Positions 8,391-16,755 of a DNA stretch of 64,000 nt are shown one piece after another. The DNA comes from an uncultured Nocardioides sp. (GTDB lineage: Bacteria; Actinomycetota; Actinomycetes; Propionibacteriales; Nocardioidaceae). Location of the stretch: NCBI RefSeq assembly GCF_947488025.1, contig NZ_CANKYS010000004.1, positions 186,001 to 250,000 on the forward strand, read 5' to 3'. A program made the position numbers and the translations under genes. The notes below the pieces were generated by a model. It searched no databases and was not told where the DNA came from. It saw only the letters and a program-made list of their open reading frames with translations. Every line of letters begins with the position of its first letter. The first letter of the stretch is position 1.

Positions 8391-8759
8391 ATGACCGACG
8401 ACGAGGACCGGGCGGACGCCTGGTTCCACGCACTCTCCGACCGCACGCGGCGCGACATCCTGCGGCGCGTGCTGGCCGGCGAGCACTCCGTGTCGGCCCT
8501 GGCGCGCAGCTATGACATGAGCTTCGCCGCCGTCCAGAAGCACGTCGCCGTGCTCGAGCGCGCGGGCCTGCTGACCAAGCGTCGTCAGGGTCGCGAGGCC
8601 CTGGCGAGCGGCGACGTCGAGGCCGTGCGGTCGGTGGGCGCGATGCTCACCGACCTCGAGGCCCTCTGGCGCGGCCGCATCTCCCGGATGGACGAGCTCT
8701 TCGCCGAGCAGACCCGCCAGCAGCAGGACCAGCACCCGACCCGGCACGACCGCCCCTGA
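8391..8759 (+). CDS. ArsR-family transcriptional regulator
   Basis: The 122-residue winged-HTH protein begins WFHALSDRTRRDILRRVLAGE and contains SFAAVQKHVAVLERAGLL, the recognition helix region. It lacks an obvious metal-binding Cys pair, so it belongs to the ArsR branch that accompanies SRPBCC proteins and responds to something other than arsenic. It is first of three closely spaced genes (SRPBCC, DHFR-like) and probably represses all three through the palindrome overlapping its promoter. Confidence 0.9.
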   Translation: MTDDEDRADAWFHALSDRTRRDILRRVLAGEHSVSALARSYDMSFAAVQKHVAVLERAGLLTKRRQGREALASGDVEAVRSVGAMLTDLEALWRGRISRMDELFAEQTRQQQDQHPTRHDRP

Positions 8760-8784
8760 CCCACGCACAGAACGGACCGAACCC

Positions 8785-9273
8785 ATGCCTGTCACCGACG
8801 TTCAGCACGACCTCGACGCCCTCACCCTGACCATCACCGCCGACTTCGCCGCACCCGTCGAGCGCGTGTGGGAGGTGTACGCCGACCCGCGCCAGCTCGA
8901 GCGGGTGTGGGGACCTCCCGGCTACCCCGCCACCTTCGTCGACCACGCCCTCGTCCCCGGCGGACGGATGACCTACTACATGACCAGCCCCGAGGGCGAG
9001 AAGTACTACGCCTACTGGGAGGTCACTGAGGTCCACGAGCCGAGCCGCTTCGACTTCAAGGACGGCTTCGCCCTCGACGACACCTTCGCCCCCAACACCG
9101 ACATGCCCGAGTCCGCCAACACCTACCGCTTTGAGCGGACCACCGCAGGCACCCGCGCCACCTTCGTGGGCACCTACGCCAGTGCCGAGGACCTGCAGAA
9201 GGTGCTCGACATGGGCGTCGTCGAGGGCTCCAGCCTGGCCATCAACCAGATCGACGACCTGCTCGCCGCCTGA
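8785..9273 (+). CDS. SRPBCC (AHSA1-like) ligand-binding protein
   Basis: The 162-residue protein starts with the classic FAAPVERVWEVYADPRQLERVWGPP and ends with an amphipathic C-terminal helix, as in Aha1/START-like folds. Such proteins bind small hydrophobic molecules. It is in the ArsR operon, with 25 bases between genes. The ligand is unknown. Confidence 0.88.
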   Translation: MPVTDVQHDLDALTLTITADFAAPVERVWEVYADPRQLERVWGPPGYPATFVDHALVPGGRMTYYMTSPEGEKYYAYWEVTEVHEPSRFDFKDGFALDDTFAPNTDMPESANTYRFERTTAGTRATFVGTYASAEDLQKVLDMGVVEGSSLAINQIDDLLAA

Positions 9274-9305
9274 CGAGCCGCCCCCACACGGAAGAGAGAC
9301 CAGAG

Positions 9306-9869
9306 ATGCGACCCCTCGTCGTCACCGAGTTCATCACCGCCGACGGCATCGTCGACTCCCCCGGCGGCGGCGACCACCCCCACGCCGGCTGGACGTTCCG
9401 CGACGTCGACTTCGTCGAGGAGGCCTACGACATCAAGGGCCGCGAGATGGCCGACGCCACCGCGCTGCTGCTCGGCCGCCAGTCCTACGACGAGTTCGCC
9501 CCGGTCTGGCCGTCGATGGAGGAGTTCGCGACCTACAACGCGATGCCCAAGTACGTCGTCTCGACGACCCTGGCCGGCGACACCGCGCCCTGGGGCGAGG
9601 GCACCGTCGAGGTGCTGCGGTCCCTCGACGACGTCGCAGCGCTGAAGGAGACCGACGGCGGAGAGATCCACGTCCACGGCAGCGCCCGCCTCGCCCAGGG
9701 CCTCGCCCGTGCCGGGCTCGTCGACCGCTACCACCTGCTGGTCTTCCCGGTCCTCCTCGGCAGCGGCAAGCGCCTCTTCGCCGAGGGCGACAAGACCGGG
9801 CTCCGGCTCGTCGAGCACGCGGCGTACAGCAACGGCATCACGCTCCAGCGCTACGACGTCGTGCGCTAG
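9306..9869 (+). CDS. Dihydrofolate reductase-like (RibD C-terminal domain) protein
   Basis: The 187-residue protein belongs to the RibD-C/DHFR-like family: LVVTEFITADGIVD at the start, ALLLGRQSYDEFAPVWP mid-protein, and GSARLAQGLARAGLVDRYHLLVFPVLLG near the end. It probably binds NADPH and reduces an unknown substrate. An AAGAGAG-type ribosome site precedes ATG 9306. It is third in the ArsR operon. Confidence 0.87.
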   Translation: MRPLVVTEFITADGIVDSPGGGDHPHAGWTFRDVDFVEEAYDIKGREMADATALLLGRQSYDEFAPVWPSMEEFATYNAMPKYVVSTTLAGDTAPWGEGTVEVLRSLDDVAALKETDGGEIHVHGSARLAQGLARAGLVDRYHLLVFPVLLGSGKRLFAEGDKTGLRLVEHAAYSNGITLQRYDVVR

Positions 9870-9899
9870 GACAACCGCTGGCGGTGGGAGACTCGCCCG

Positions 9900-11738
9900 G
9901 TGGAACTCGCCCTGCTGCTCGTCTCGATGGCAGCCGTCGTCCTGGCCGCCACCGCCGTCAGCGAACGCCTGCACGTCCCGGCGCCGCTCCTGCTGGTCGT
10001 CGTCGGCGCCGCAGCGGCGTACGTCCCGGGGGTGCCGACGATCCACCTCGAGTCCGAGGTCGTCCTGCTGGGGCTGCTGCCACCGCTGCTCTACGCGGCG
10101 GCGATCCAGACCTCGCTGGTCGACTTCAACGCCAACCGGGGCGCCATCCTCCGGCTCTCCGTGGTGCTCGTCGTCGTCACGGCCCTGGCGGTGGCCGTCG
10201 TCGCCCACTGGCTGGTGCCGAGCCTGGGCTGGGCGGCGGCGATCGCGATCGGGGCGGTCGTCGCACCGCCGGACGCCGTCGCAGCCACGGCGGTGGCCCG
10301 CCGCATCGGGCTGCCGAGACGGGTGGTGACGATCCTCGAGGGCGAGTCGCTGCTCAACGACGCCACCGCCCTCGTCACCCTGCGTACGGCGATCGCCGCG
10401 CTCTCGGGTGGAGTCACCCTGGCCGCGGTCGGCGGCGACTTCGTCCTGGCCGCGGGTGGTGGCGTGGCGATCGGCGTCCTCTTCTTCCTCCTCGTCGCCC
10501 GGCTGCGCAAGCACGTCACCGACCCGCTGATGGACACCGCGATCTCGTTCCTCACGCCGTTCGCGGCGTTCGTGGCGGCGGAGGAGATCCACGCCTCCGG
10601 CGTCATCTCGGTCGTCGTGGCCGGCCTGCTGCTGGGCCACAAGGCGCCGATCATCCAGACCGCGCAGTCGCGCATCACCGAGCGGATCACCTGGCGCACG
10701 GTGGCGTTCGTGCTGGAGAACACCGTCTTCCTCCTCATCGGCCTCCAGCTCGACTGGATCCTCCAGGACGTCCAGGCCTCCACCCTCCCCACCAGCCGCA
10801 TCGTGCTCGTGTGCCTCGCCACCCTGGTGACGGTCGTCGTGGTCCGCCTGGTCTACATGCAGGCCACCGGCTTCCTGCGCCGGCGCGACCCGATCCCGGC
10901 GTCGTGGAGCTTCCTCATCGGCTGGGCCGGCATGCGCGGCGTGGTCACCCTCGCCGCCGCGTTCGTCATCCCCGAGGACGCGCCGCACCGCGAGGTGCTG
11001 CTGCTCGTCGCCTTCACCGTGGTGGCGGGCACGCTGCTCGTGCAGGGGCTCACGCTGCCGCTGATGACCCGCCTGCTCGGCGTACCGTCCCCCGACCCCG
11101 CCGAGGACGCCCTCGCCCGAGCCGGGCTGCTGCAGCAGGCGGCGGACGCCGGCTTCGCCCGGCTCGAGGAGCTGGAGTACGACGACCACCACGGGGTCGT
11201 CGACCAGGTGCGGGCCCGCGTCGACCAACGCACGTTCGCCGCCTGGGAGCAGCTCGCCACCGCAGCCGACGCCGAGACGCCGTCGGAGCTCTACGCGCGG
11301 ATCCGCGGCGAGATGATCGACGCGGAGCGCGACAAGGTGCTCAAGGTGCGCAGCCGGGGCCACGTGCCGTCGGAGGTGGTGAGCCAGGTCCTCGGCATGC
11401 TCGACATCGAGGAGTCGATGCTCGACGCCGGCTCGGCGGCGCGCGCCGGCGTACGCAACGGGACCCTGGCCTTCGCCGGCGGACGCACCTGCGACGACCT
11501 CGACACGCACCCCGCCGTGGACACGGTCGATGATCCCGCCTGCGCCACGTGCCTCGCCGACGGCACCCGCTGGGTCTCGCTGCGCCAGTGCCTCACCTGC
11601 GGCAACGTCGCGTGCTGCGACTCGTCCGTGGGCCGGCACGCGACCGCCCACTTCCACGACAGCCTGCACCCCGTCGTGGAGTCCGCCGAGCCGGACGAGT
11701 CGTGGCGCTGGTGCTACGTGCACAACCTCACCGGCTGA
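9900..11738 (+). CDS. Na+/H+ antiporter (CPA1/NhaP) fused to a UBP-type zinc finger
   Basis: The 612-residue protein has about 12 membrane helices in residues 1-400 with CPA1 hallmarks, including GAVVAPPDAVAATAVARRIG and LEGESLLNDATAL. A charged cytoplasmic region follows (about 400-520). The last 80 residues form a UBP-type zinc finger with CATC, CLTCGNVACC and later histidines (GRHATAHFH). Antiporters expel Na+ (or K+) for H+; UBP fingers in eukaryotes bind ubiquitin C-termini, but their bacterial role is unclear. The GTG start at 9900 is 31 bases after the previous stop, so it may read through from the ArsR operon. Confidence 0.88.
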   Translation: MELALLLVSMAAVVLAATAVSERLHVPAPLLLVVVGAAAAYVPGVPTIHLESEVVLLGLLPPLLYAAAIQTSLVDFNANRGAILRLSVVLVVVTALAVAVVAHWLVPSLGWAAAIAIGAVVAPPDAVAATAVARRIGLPRRVVTILEGESLLNDATALVTLRTAIAALSGGVTLAAVGGDFVLAAGGGVAIGVLFFLLVARLRKHVTDPLMDTAISFLTPFAAFVAAEEIHASGVISVVVAGLLLGHKAPIIQTAQSRITERITWRTVAFVLENTVFLLIGLQLDWILQDVQASTLPTSRIVLVCLATLVTVVVVRLVYMQATGFLRRRDPIPASWSFLIGWAGMRGVVTLAAAFVIPEDAPHREVLLLVAFTVVAGTLLVQGLTLPLMTRLLGVPSPDPAEDALARAGLLQQAADAGFARLEELEYDDHHGVVDQVRARVDQRTFAAWEQLATAADAETPSELYARIRGEMIDAERDKVLKVRSRGHVPSEVVSQVLGMLDIEESMLDAGSAARAGVRNGTLAFAGGRTCDDLDTHPAVDTVDDPACATCLADGTRWVSLRQCLTCGNVACCDSSVGRHATAHFHDSLHPVVESAEPDESWRWCYVHNLTG

Positions 11739-11740
11739 GC

Positions 11741-11807
11741 CCGATATCTGAGGACGGCGTGGACGTCGGACGGGCCCATTTCCGACCGCGGCGTCCTCAG
11801 ATATCGG
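11741..11807. terminator. Spaced perfect 16-bp inverted repeat
   Basis: CCGATATCTGAGGACG (11741-11756) pairs perfectly with 11792-11807. Inside, GTCGG and CCGAC add a second stem. It starts 3 bases after the antiporter stop and ends 16 bases before the next start. It may terminate the antiporter transcript or shape the leader of the next gene. Confidence 0.55.
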
Positions 11808-11823
11808 CCACTACGCTGGAGGA

Positions 11824-13485
11824 ATGGGAGCGCCTGCGATCGTCATCGCCTCCACCCACCACGCGGCCGAGCTGGGCGAGGCGTTCGCCCGCTACGAGCG
11901 CGAGTACGACGTCCGCATGGCCACCGACGAGGCCACCGCCAAGGCCTGCGCCAAGGAGCTGCTCACGACCGGGCACCCGGTGGCGCTCTTCGTCGTCGAC
12001 AGCGACCACGACCAGGAGAAGCTCTACCAGCTGATCAACGGCACCCGGCAGGCCGTGCCGACCGCCCGCCGGCTGATCGTCACCCACGTCAGCCGCTTCC
12101 GCGAGGACAACCAGACCTTCCGCCACGCGGTCGCCGCCGGCAAGGTCGACGCGCTGCTGCTGATGCCGCAGGGACCGCGCGACGAGGAGTTCCACCTGGC
12201 CGTCGGCGAGCTGCTCAACGAGTGGAACGCCACGGTCGCAGCGCCGGTGGTCGAGAACGTCCGCATCATCACGCCCGAGAAGGACGCGCTCGCCCGCGAC
12301 CTGCTCGACTACCTCGCCCGGGTGGGCATGCCCGCCGGCGTGCACCACCCCGACAGCGAGGTCGGGCGCGAGGTGATGGCGAGCTGCCCGGAGGACGAGG
12401 GCCGCTGGCCGGTCGTGTCCTCGCTGGCCGGCTGGTGCGGCCACTGCCCCGACGTACGTTCGCTGGCCAACCAGCTCTACGGCCGCCCCGACGACATCGA
12501 CCTCGACGAGGTGGTCGACCTCGTCGTGGTCGGCGCGGGGCCGGCCGGTCTCGCGGCCAGCGTGTACGCCTCGAGCGAGGGGCTGACCACCGTCTGCCTC
12601 GAGGCCGAGGCGATCGGCGGGCAGGCCGGCACCAGCTCGATGATCCGCAACTACCTCGGCTTCCCGCGCGGCATCTCCGGCATGCGGCTGGCCCAGCGCG
12701 CCCGCGGACAGGCGCTGCGCTTCGGCACCCGCTTCTTCACCGGCTGGCCGGCCACCGGCATCTCGCAGTGCGAGCACGGCGACCACCACGTCGTGCACAC
12801 CGACGGCGGCGACGTCCACGCGCGGTCGGTGCTCGTCTCCACCGGCGTCGACTACCGCCGGCTCGGCGTGGACTCGCTCGAGGAGCTGGTCGGGCGCGGG
12901 GTCTACTACGGCGCCGCGATGGCGGCCGCACGCGAGCTCGCCGGCGACCACGTCGTGGTGGTCGGGGGCGGCAACTCCGCCGGCCAGGCCGCGATCCACG
13001 CCGCCCGCTTCGCCTCCTCGGTCACCGTCGTGGTGCGCCGGCCCGAGCTCACCGCCACCATGTCGTCGTACCTCATCGACGAGATCGAGTGGAACCCCCG
13101 CATCGCCGTGCGGCCCTGCACCCGCGTGGTCGACGGCGGCCCGGACGACGTCGGACAGCTCGCCTGGCTCGACATGGAGGACGTCGACACCGGCGCGCGC
13201 GAGCGCGTCGAGGCGCGCGGGCTGTTCCTGCTGCTGGGCGCCGCTCCCGAGTGCGGCTGGCTGCCGGACGCGGTGCTGCGCGACGAGCGCGGGTTCGTCC
13301 TCACCGGGCGCGACGTCCCGACCGAGCACTGGGCCGACGGCGTGCCGCCGGAGGACCTGGCGACGACGGTGCCGGGCATCTTCGCCGGCGGCGACATCCG
13401 CGCCGGGTCGATGAAGCGGGTCGCCTCGGCGACGGGCGAGGGCGCGTCGGTGGTGTCCTCGGTCCACACCTGGCTCGGCCAGTAG
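11824..13485 (+). CDS. Thioredoxin-reductase-like flavoprotein with an N-terminal receiver-like domain
   Basis: The 553-residue protein has an N-terminal domain of about 230 residues resembling the modified receiver of 'fused response regulator/thioredoxin reductase' proteins. An FAD-binding Rossmann motif (VVVGAGPAGLAA, about residue 238) and an NAD(P) motif (VVVVGGGNSAGQ, about 380) follow. The region where thioredoxin reductases carry CxxC reads GRGVYYGAAM, so the redox dithiol is missing. GWCGHC occurs at about residue 205, outside the usual place. A strong GGAGGA site precedes ATG 11824. The upstream UBP-finger antiporter is a likely functional neighbour. Confidence 0.8.
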   Translation: MGAPAIVIASTHHAAELGEAFARYEREYDVRMATDEATAKACAKELLTTGHPVALFVVDSDHDQEKLYQLINGTRQAVPTARRLIVTHVSRFREDNQTFRHAVAAGKVDALLLMPQGPRDEEFHLAVGELLNEWNATVAAPVVENVRIITPEKDALARDLLDYLARVGMPAGVHHPDSEVGREVMASCPEDEGRWPVVSSLAGWCGHCPDVRSLANQLYGRPDDIDLDEVVDLVVVGAGPAGLAASVYASSEGLTTVCLEAEAIGGQAGTSSMIRNYLGFPRGISGMRLAQRARGQALRFGTRFFTGWPATGISQCEHGDHHVVHTDGGDVHARSVLVSTGVDYRRLGVDSLEELVGRGVYYGAAMAAARELAGDHVVVVGGGNSAGQAAIHAARFASSVTVVVRRPELTATMSSYLIDEIEWNPRIAVRPCTRVVDGGPDDVGQLAWLDMEDVDTGARERVEARGLFLLLGAAPECGWLPDAVLRDERGFVLTGRDVPTEHWADGVPPEDLATTVPGIFAGGDIRAGSMKRVASATGEGASVVSSVHTWLGQ

Positions 13486-13497
13486 GCGGGCGGTCCC

Positions 13498-13875
13498 CTA
13501 CAGCTCCAGCAGCAGGAAGAGCACGGCGAGTGCCGGCAGGGTGCCCTGGATGAGCGCCGGACGCAGCATCCTCCGGTCGTGGGTGACGAGCACGACCGCC
13601 GCGGCGAGCATCGAACCGGTGCCCGCCAGCGCGAGAGCCGAACCGACCCAGTGCTCCGTCCTCAGCAGCGCCAGGCCGACGAGGGTGATGATCGCCAGGA
13701 AGAGGTTGTAGAAGCCCTGGTTGTAGGCCATCGGTCGGGTGATCTCGGCCTCGGACTCCGACGTGCCGAAGGTCCGGCGCGTGGCCGGGTGGGTCCAGCG
13801 GAACGACTCGAGCACCCAGATGTAGACGTGGAGGAGCGCAGCCAGCAGCGAGAAGCCCACCGTGAAGAACGTCAT
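13498..13875 (-). CDS. DUF1304 family membrane protein
   Basis: This 125-residue, four-helix protein matches the DUF1304 pattern: ALLHVYIWVLESFRWTHPATRRTFG near the start, then MAYNQGFYNLFLA. The function of the family is unknown. It converges with the flavoprotein gene and lies 106 bases from the divergent small gene at 13982. Confidence 0.85.
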   Translation of the reverse strand: MTFFTVGFSLLAALLHVYIWVLESFRWTHPATRRTFGTSESEAEITRPMAYNQGFYNLFLAIITLVGLALLRTEHWVGSALALAGTGSMLAAAVVLVTHDRRMLRPALIQGTLPALAVLFLLLEL

Positions 13876-13981
13876 GCGCGCACCCTAGGCCCGCCTACCC
13901 CTGGGAGGGTGGCACTCCGTCCGCGGGCGGCGCAGACTCGCCTCGACCCGGCCACCCGGCCGTGAGATCGAGGGAGGTCCC

Positions 13982-14197
13982 ATGGGACGACTGATCGGCA
14001 TCCTGCTCGTCATCTGGCTCGCCATCGGCGCGTTCGCCGCGTTCCAGCGCGGCTACTTCGAGGACACCCCGTCCAACTGCTCCGAGACCGGCGACATCGC
14101 GCTCAACATCGTCGCCGGGCCGCTCAACTACACCGGCCTCAACCCGAAGGTCGACTGCTCCGACATCAACGTCGACACCCCGGAGCCGAGCGAGTAG
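13982..14197 (+). CDS. Small membrane-anchored hypothetical protein
   Basis: The 71-residue protein has an N-terminal hydrophobic helix (LIGILLVIWLAIGAFAAF) and an acidic exported tail with two cysteines (SNCSET and KVDCSD), which could form a disulfide. GGGAGGT precedes ATG 13982. This type is common in actinobacteria, but I know no function. Confidence 0.7.
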   Translation: MGRLIGILLVIWLAIGAFAAFQRGYFEDTPSNCSETGDIALNIVAGPLNYTGLNPKVDCSDINVDTPEPSE

Positions 14198-14219
14198 GCC
14201 CCCGGTCCGGCCCGACCGG

Positions 14220-14804
14220 TCAGAGCCAGGCCGGTCGCCAGTCCTCCGGCGGGTCCTCGCCCACCCGGCCGTCGACGGCTTCGCGGAGCAGGTCGGCGTG
14301 GCCGGTGTGCCGGCTGTACTCCTCGAGCAGGTCGACCAGCAGGCGGCGCAGGCGCGGGTGGTTGCCGTTGCCGTCGTCGACGTGGGCGAGGAGGTCGAGG
14401 CCGCCCTCGGCCAGGGCCACCTCGATCCTGGCGGTGTTGCGCACGACCGCCTCGTCGAAGACGGCGTACGTCTCGGCGGCGCCGAGCTGCTCGGTGGTGA
14501 ACTCCCACTCGTCGGTGCCGTCGTGGCCGAGCGAGCGCCATGGCTCGATGAGCTCCTCGCCGCGCAGCTTCGTCGTGAGGTAGTAGTCCTCCGCCATCGC
14601 GAGGTGGAGGAGCAGGCCGCCCAGCGAGAGCGCCGACGGCGGGAGCCGGTGGCGCAGGCCCGCCTCGTCGAGGCCGTCGGCCTTCCACCGCAGCGTCGCG
14701 CGCATGCGGCCCAGCGCCCCGGTCAGGTGCTCGGCCTCGGTGCCGTCGATCGGGGGCTCCCACGGCGGCGGGACCCAGGGGCCGGACGTCTCGTCAGTGC
14801 TCAT
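14220..14804 (-). CDS. DinB-superfamily (DUF664) protein
   Basis: The 194-residue helical protein carries the DinB/DUF664 signature: MRATLRWKADGLDEAGLRHR near the start, LLLHLAMAEDYYL with a metal-ligand-type histidine, and EEYSRHTGHADLLREAVDG near the end. Members include mycothiol-dependent thiol transferases and maleylpyruvate isomerases. A second paralogue is at 20434. The substrate is unknown. Confidence 0.85.
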   Translation of the reverse strand: MSTDETSGPWVPPPWEPPIDGTEAEHLTGALGRMRATLRWKADGLDEAGLRHRLPPSALSLGGLLLHLAMAEDYYLTTKLRGEELIEPWRSLGHDGTDEWEFTTEQLGAAETYAVFDEAVVRNTARIEVALAEGGLDLLAHVDDGNGNHPRLRRLLVDLLEEYSRHTGHADLLREAVDGRVGEDPPEDWRPAWL

Positions 14805-14896
14805 GGCGTCACGCTAGGCCGGGTTCCGGACGAACAGGTGCCGGAACGCGGCTGAGCGCGGGCCATCCGACCGGGCACCCGGCGCCGAACACCCGC

Positions 14897-15136
14897 GTGC
14901 GTGACCTCGACCTCCTGTTCGCCAGCCGCAGCGTTCCCGAGCACCTCGTCCGCGGGGCGGTCGGCCTGCCGTTGCTGGTGGCCGCTTTCGTCCTAGTGGC
15001 CTGGTGGGGGCCGCTCGCGCTCCTCCTTGCCGTGCCGGCCGTCGTGCTGCTGCGCGGGTGCCCGGGGTGCTGGGCGATGGGGCTGTCCCAGACCTGCGCC
15101 CTGCGGTCGGACGGTCGTCGTACGACCCCTCGCTAG
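14897..15136 (+). CDS. Small membrane protein with a GCPGCW motif
   Basis: The 79-residue protein starts with GTG. A hydrophobic hairpin (residues 20-52) precedes RGCPGCWAMGLSQTC, a cysteine-bearing tail also seen in small actinobacterial membrane proteins. It lies 9 bases before the next small membrane gene, so they may be co-expressed. Function unknown. Confidence 0.5.
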   Translation: MRDLDLLFASRSVPEHLVRGAVGLPLLVAAFVLVAWWGPLALLLAVPAVVLLRGCPGCWAMGLSQTCALRSDGRRTTPR

Positions 15137-15145
15137 GCTCGCCGC

Positions 15146-15460
15146 GTGCCCGACCTCTCCCGCGTCCCCACCGCCCCCCTGCTCGCCGGCGGCCTCGTCG
15201 GCGGGTTCGCCCTCGCCCAGCGGACCGGCGTACGTCCCCTCGGCGGGGCCGCGATGCTCGGCGCCAACCTCGTCGCTGCGCGGCAGTGGTACGCCGTCGG
15301 CGGCGCCCCGCTGGTCGCCGGCCTGACGGCGGCCTACTGGACCGCGATGGGCGTCTCGCACCCGCTCGCGAAGAAGGTCGGCACCTGGCCGTCCGTCCTC
15401 GGCGTCACCGCGGCTGCGTCCGCCGCCGCGTGGGTGCTCGCCGACCGCCGCTCCCGCTGA
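15146..15460 (+). CDS. Small four-helix membrane protein
   Basis: The 104-residue protein, GTG start, has about three to four short membrane helices (LLAGGLVGGFALA, AAMLGANLVAAR, GLTAAYWTAMGVSHPLAKK, VLGVTAAASAAAWVLA). I recognise it only as a conserved-looking actinobacterial membrane protein. Function unknown. Confidence 0.6.
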   Translation: MPDLSRVPTAPLLAGGLVGGFALAQRTGVRPLGGAAMLGANLVAARQWYAVGGAPLVAGLTAAYWTAMGVSHPLAKKVGTWPSVLGVTAAASAAAWVLADRRSR

Positions 15461-15487
15461 CCCCCGGGTCGCCTCAGCCCTCGCCGG

Positions 15488-15724
15488 TCAGCCCTCGGGA
15501 AGGGCTGCGAAGGCGGCCTTCATGTCGCGGTACCACCCGAGCGACTTCTTCGGGTGCCGCCAGCGGGCCTTCATCTCGTCGCGCGCCGGCTGGTGGGCGG
15601 CGTCGCCGGCCTTCTCGGCCTGCTTGAGGTGCTGGTCCTGCGCGTTGATGACGTCGTCGTGGGTATCGCCGCGGTGGGCGACGTCGCAGGGGCCGCCGAG
15701 CTGGCGGCAGGTCATGGTCTTCAT
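15488..15724 (-). CDS. DUF1059 family small protein
   Basis: The 78-residue soluble protein reads KTMTCRQLGGPCD at the start, then GDTHDDVINAQDQHLK. These are DUF1059 hallmarks, with conserved Cys, His and Asp residues. A GGAGGAGAGA site lies just before ATG 15724. It is 72 bases from the ECF sigma gene and in the same direction, so the two may be related in regulation. Confidence 0.85.
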   Translation of the reverse strand: MKTMTCRQLGGPCDVAHRGDTHDDVINAQDQHLKQAEKAGDAAHQPARDEMKARWRHPKKSLGWYRDMKAAFAALPEG

Positions 15725-15796
15725 GTCCGTCTCTCCTCCTGGTGTGGCTTCACTTCACTGACGTACGTCGTCGCGCGGGTGTGACCGCGCGCCGGG

Positions 15797-16666
15797 TCAC
15801 CGGACCGAGGGCCCGTCGCGGCGGACGACCCGGGCCAGCAGGGACGGCTCGGCGCGGAAGGTGATCGCCCGGACCCGCCCGTCGACGACCTCGAAGTCGA
15901 AGACGACCGCGGCCGCGCCCCGGTGGAACCAGGCCGACGCCGGACGGTCGCCCACGAAGACGGCCATCGCCGCCTGCGCACTGCCGTTGAAGAACGCCGC
16001 GACCTCGCCACGCCCCTCGATGGAGGCGGGGGTCCCGGCGAGCACCGCAGCCTCGTCGGCGCCGACGACGGCGTCGGGTGCGAGCAGCTGCAGGAGCCGG
16101 TCGAGGTCGCCGCCGCGGGCCGCGGCCATGAAGGCGTCGACGACCTCCCAGTCGGCCAGCGCGTCCTCGGGCGCCGGCTGGGCGACCTTGGCCCGGGCCC
16201 GCGAGGCCAGCTTGCGGGCGGCCACGGGTGAGGTGTCGAGGACCGCGCCGATGGTGGCGAAGTCGAAGCCGAAGCTGTCGTGCAGCACGAAGGCGACGCG
16301 CTCGCGCGGGGACAGCCGGTCGATGACCGCCTGCAGCGCGATGCCGACCGTGTCGGCCAGCGCGACGTCGTCCGCGGGGTCGGCCACCGGATCGGACGAC
16401 GGGTCGAGGGCGGCGTCCTCGAGGTGCGGGTCCTCGACCGGGACGGGCGTCCGGGAACGGAGCCGGTCGAGGCAGAGGCGCGTGGTGACGGTGGTCAGCC
16501 AGGCCGCCAGGTTGTCGATCTCGGTGCCGTCGCGGGTGACGGCCCGGTCGAGCCGCAGCCAGGCCTGCTGCACCACGTCCTCCGCCTCGGCGTGGTCTCC
16601 GAGCACGCGCGTCGCGATGCCGAGCAGCCGGGGACGTTCGGCCTCGAAGGCCTCGGTCCGGTCCAT
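15797..16666 (-). CDS. ECF sigma factor with SnoaL-like C-terminal domain (SigJ/ECF41-like)
   Basis: The 289-residue protein has sigma region 2 (about 5-75, ATRVLGDHAEAEDVVQQAWLRL) and region 4 (about 108-165, LSPRERVAFVLHDSFGFDFATIGAVL). A SnoaL/NTF2-like domain of about 115 residues follows. In SigJ/ECF41 factors this tail replaces a separate anti-sigma factor and controls activity from within. Start ATG 16666 has a GGGTGGG site. It diverges from the lipoprotein hydrolase gene. Confidence 0.88.
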   Translation of the reverse strand: MDRTEAFEAERPRLLGIATRVLGDHAEAEDVVQQAWLRLDRAVTRDGTEIDNLAAWLTTVTTRLCLDRLRSRTPVPVEDPHLEDAALDPSSDPVADPADDVALADTVGIALQAVIDRLSPRERVAFVLHDSFGFDFATIGAVLDTSPVAARKLASRARAKVAQPAPEDALADWEVVDAFMAAARGGDLDRLLQLLAPDAVVGADEAAVLAGTPASIEGRGEVAAFFNGSAQAAMAVFVGDRPASAWFHRGAAAVVFDFEVVDGRVRAITFRAEPSLLARVVRRDGPSVR

Positions 16667-16755
16667 GGGTCCCACCCTTCCGCGTGCAGGTCGTCTCGAC
16701 CAGTCGACGCACCAGCGGCCGCGGATGTGACCAGCCGTCGCGCACACTGGAGCGC

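Noticed and set aside
9174..11723. 849-codon minus-strand frame over the antiporter
   Set aside because: It is the reverse-strand shadow of the antiporter-zinc finger gene, with low-complexity composition.
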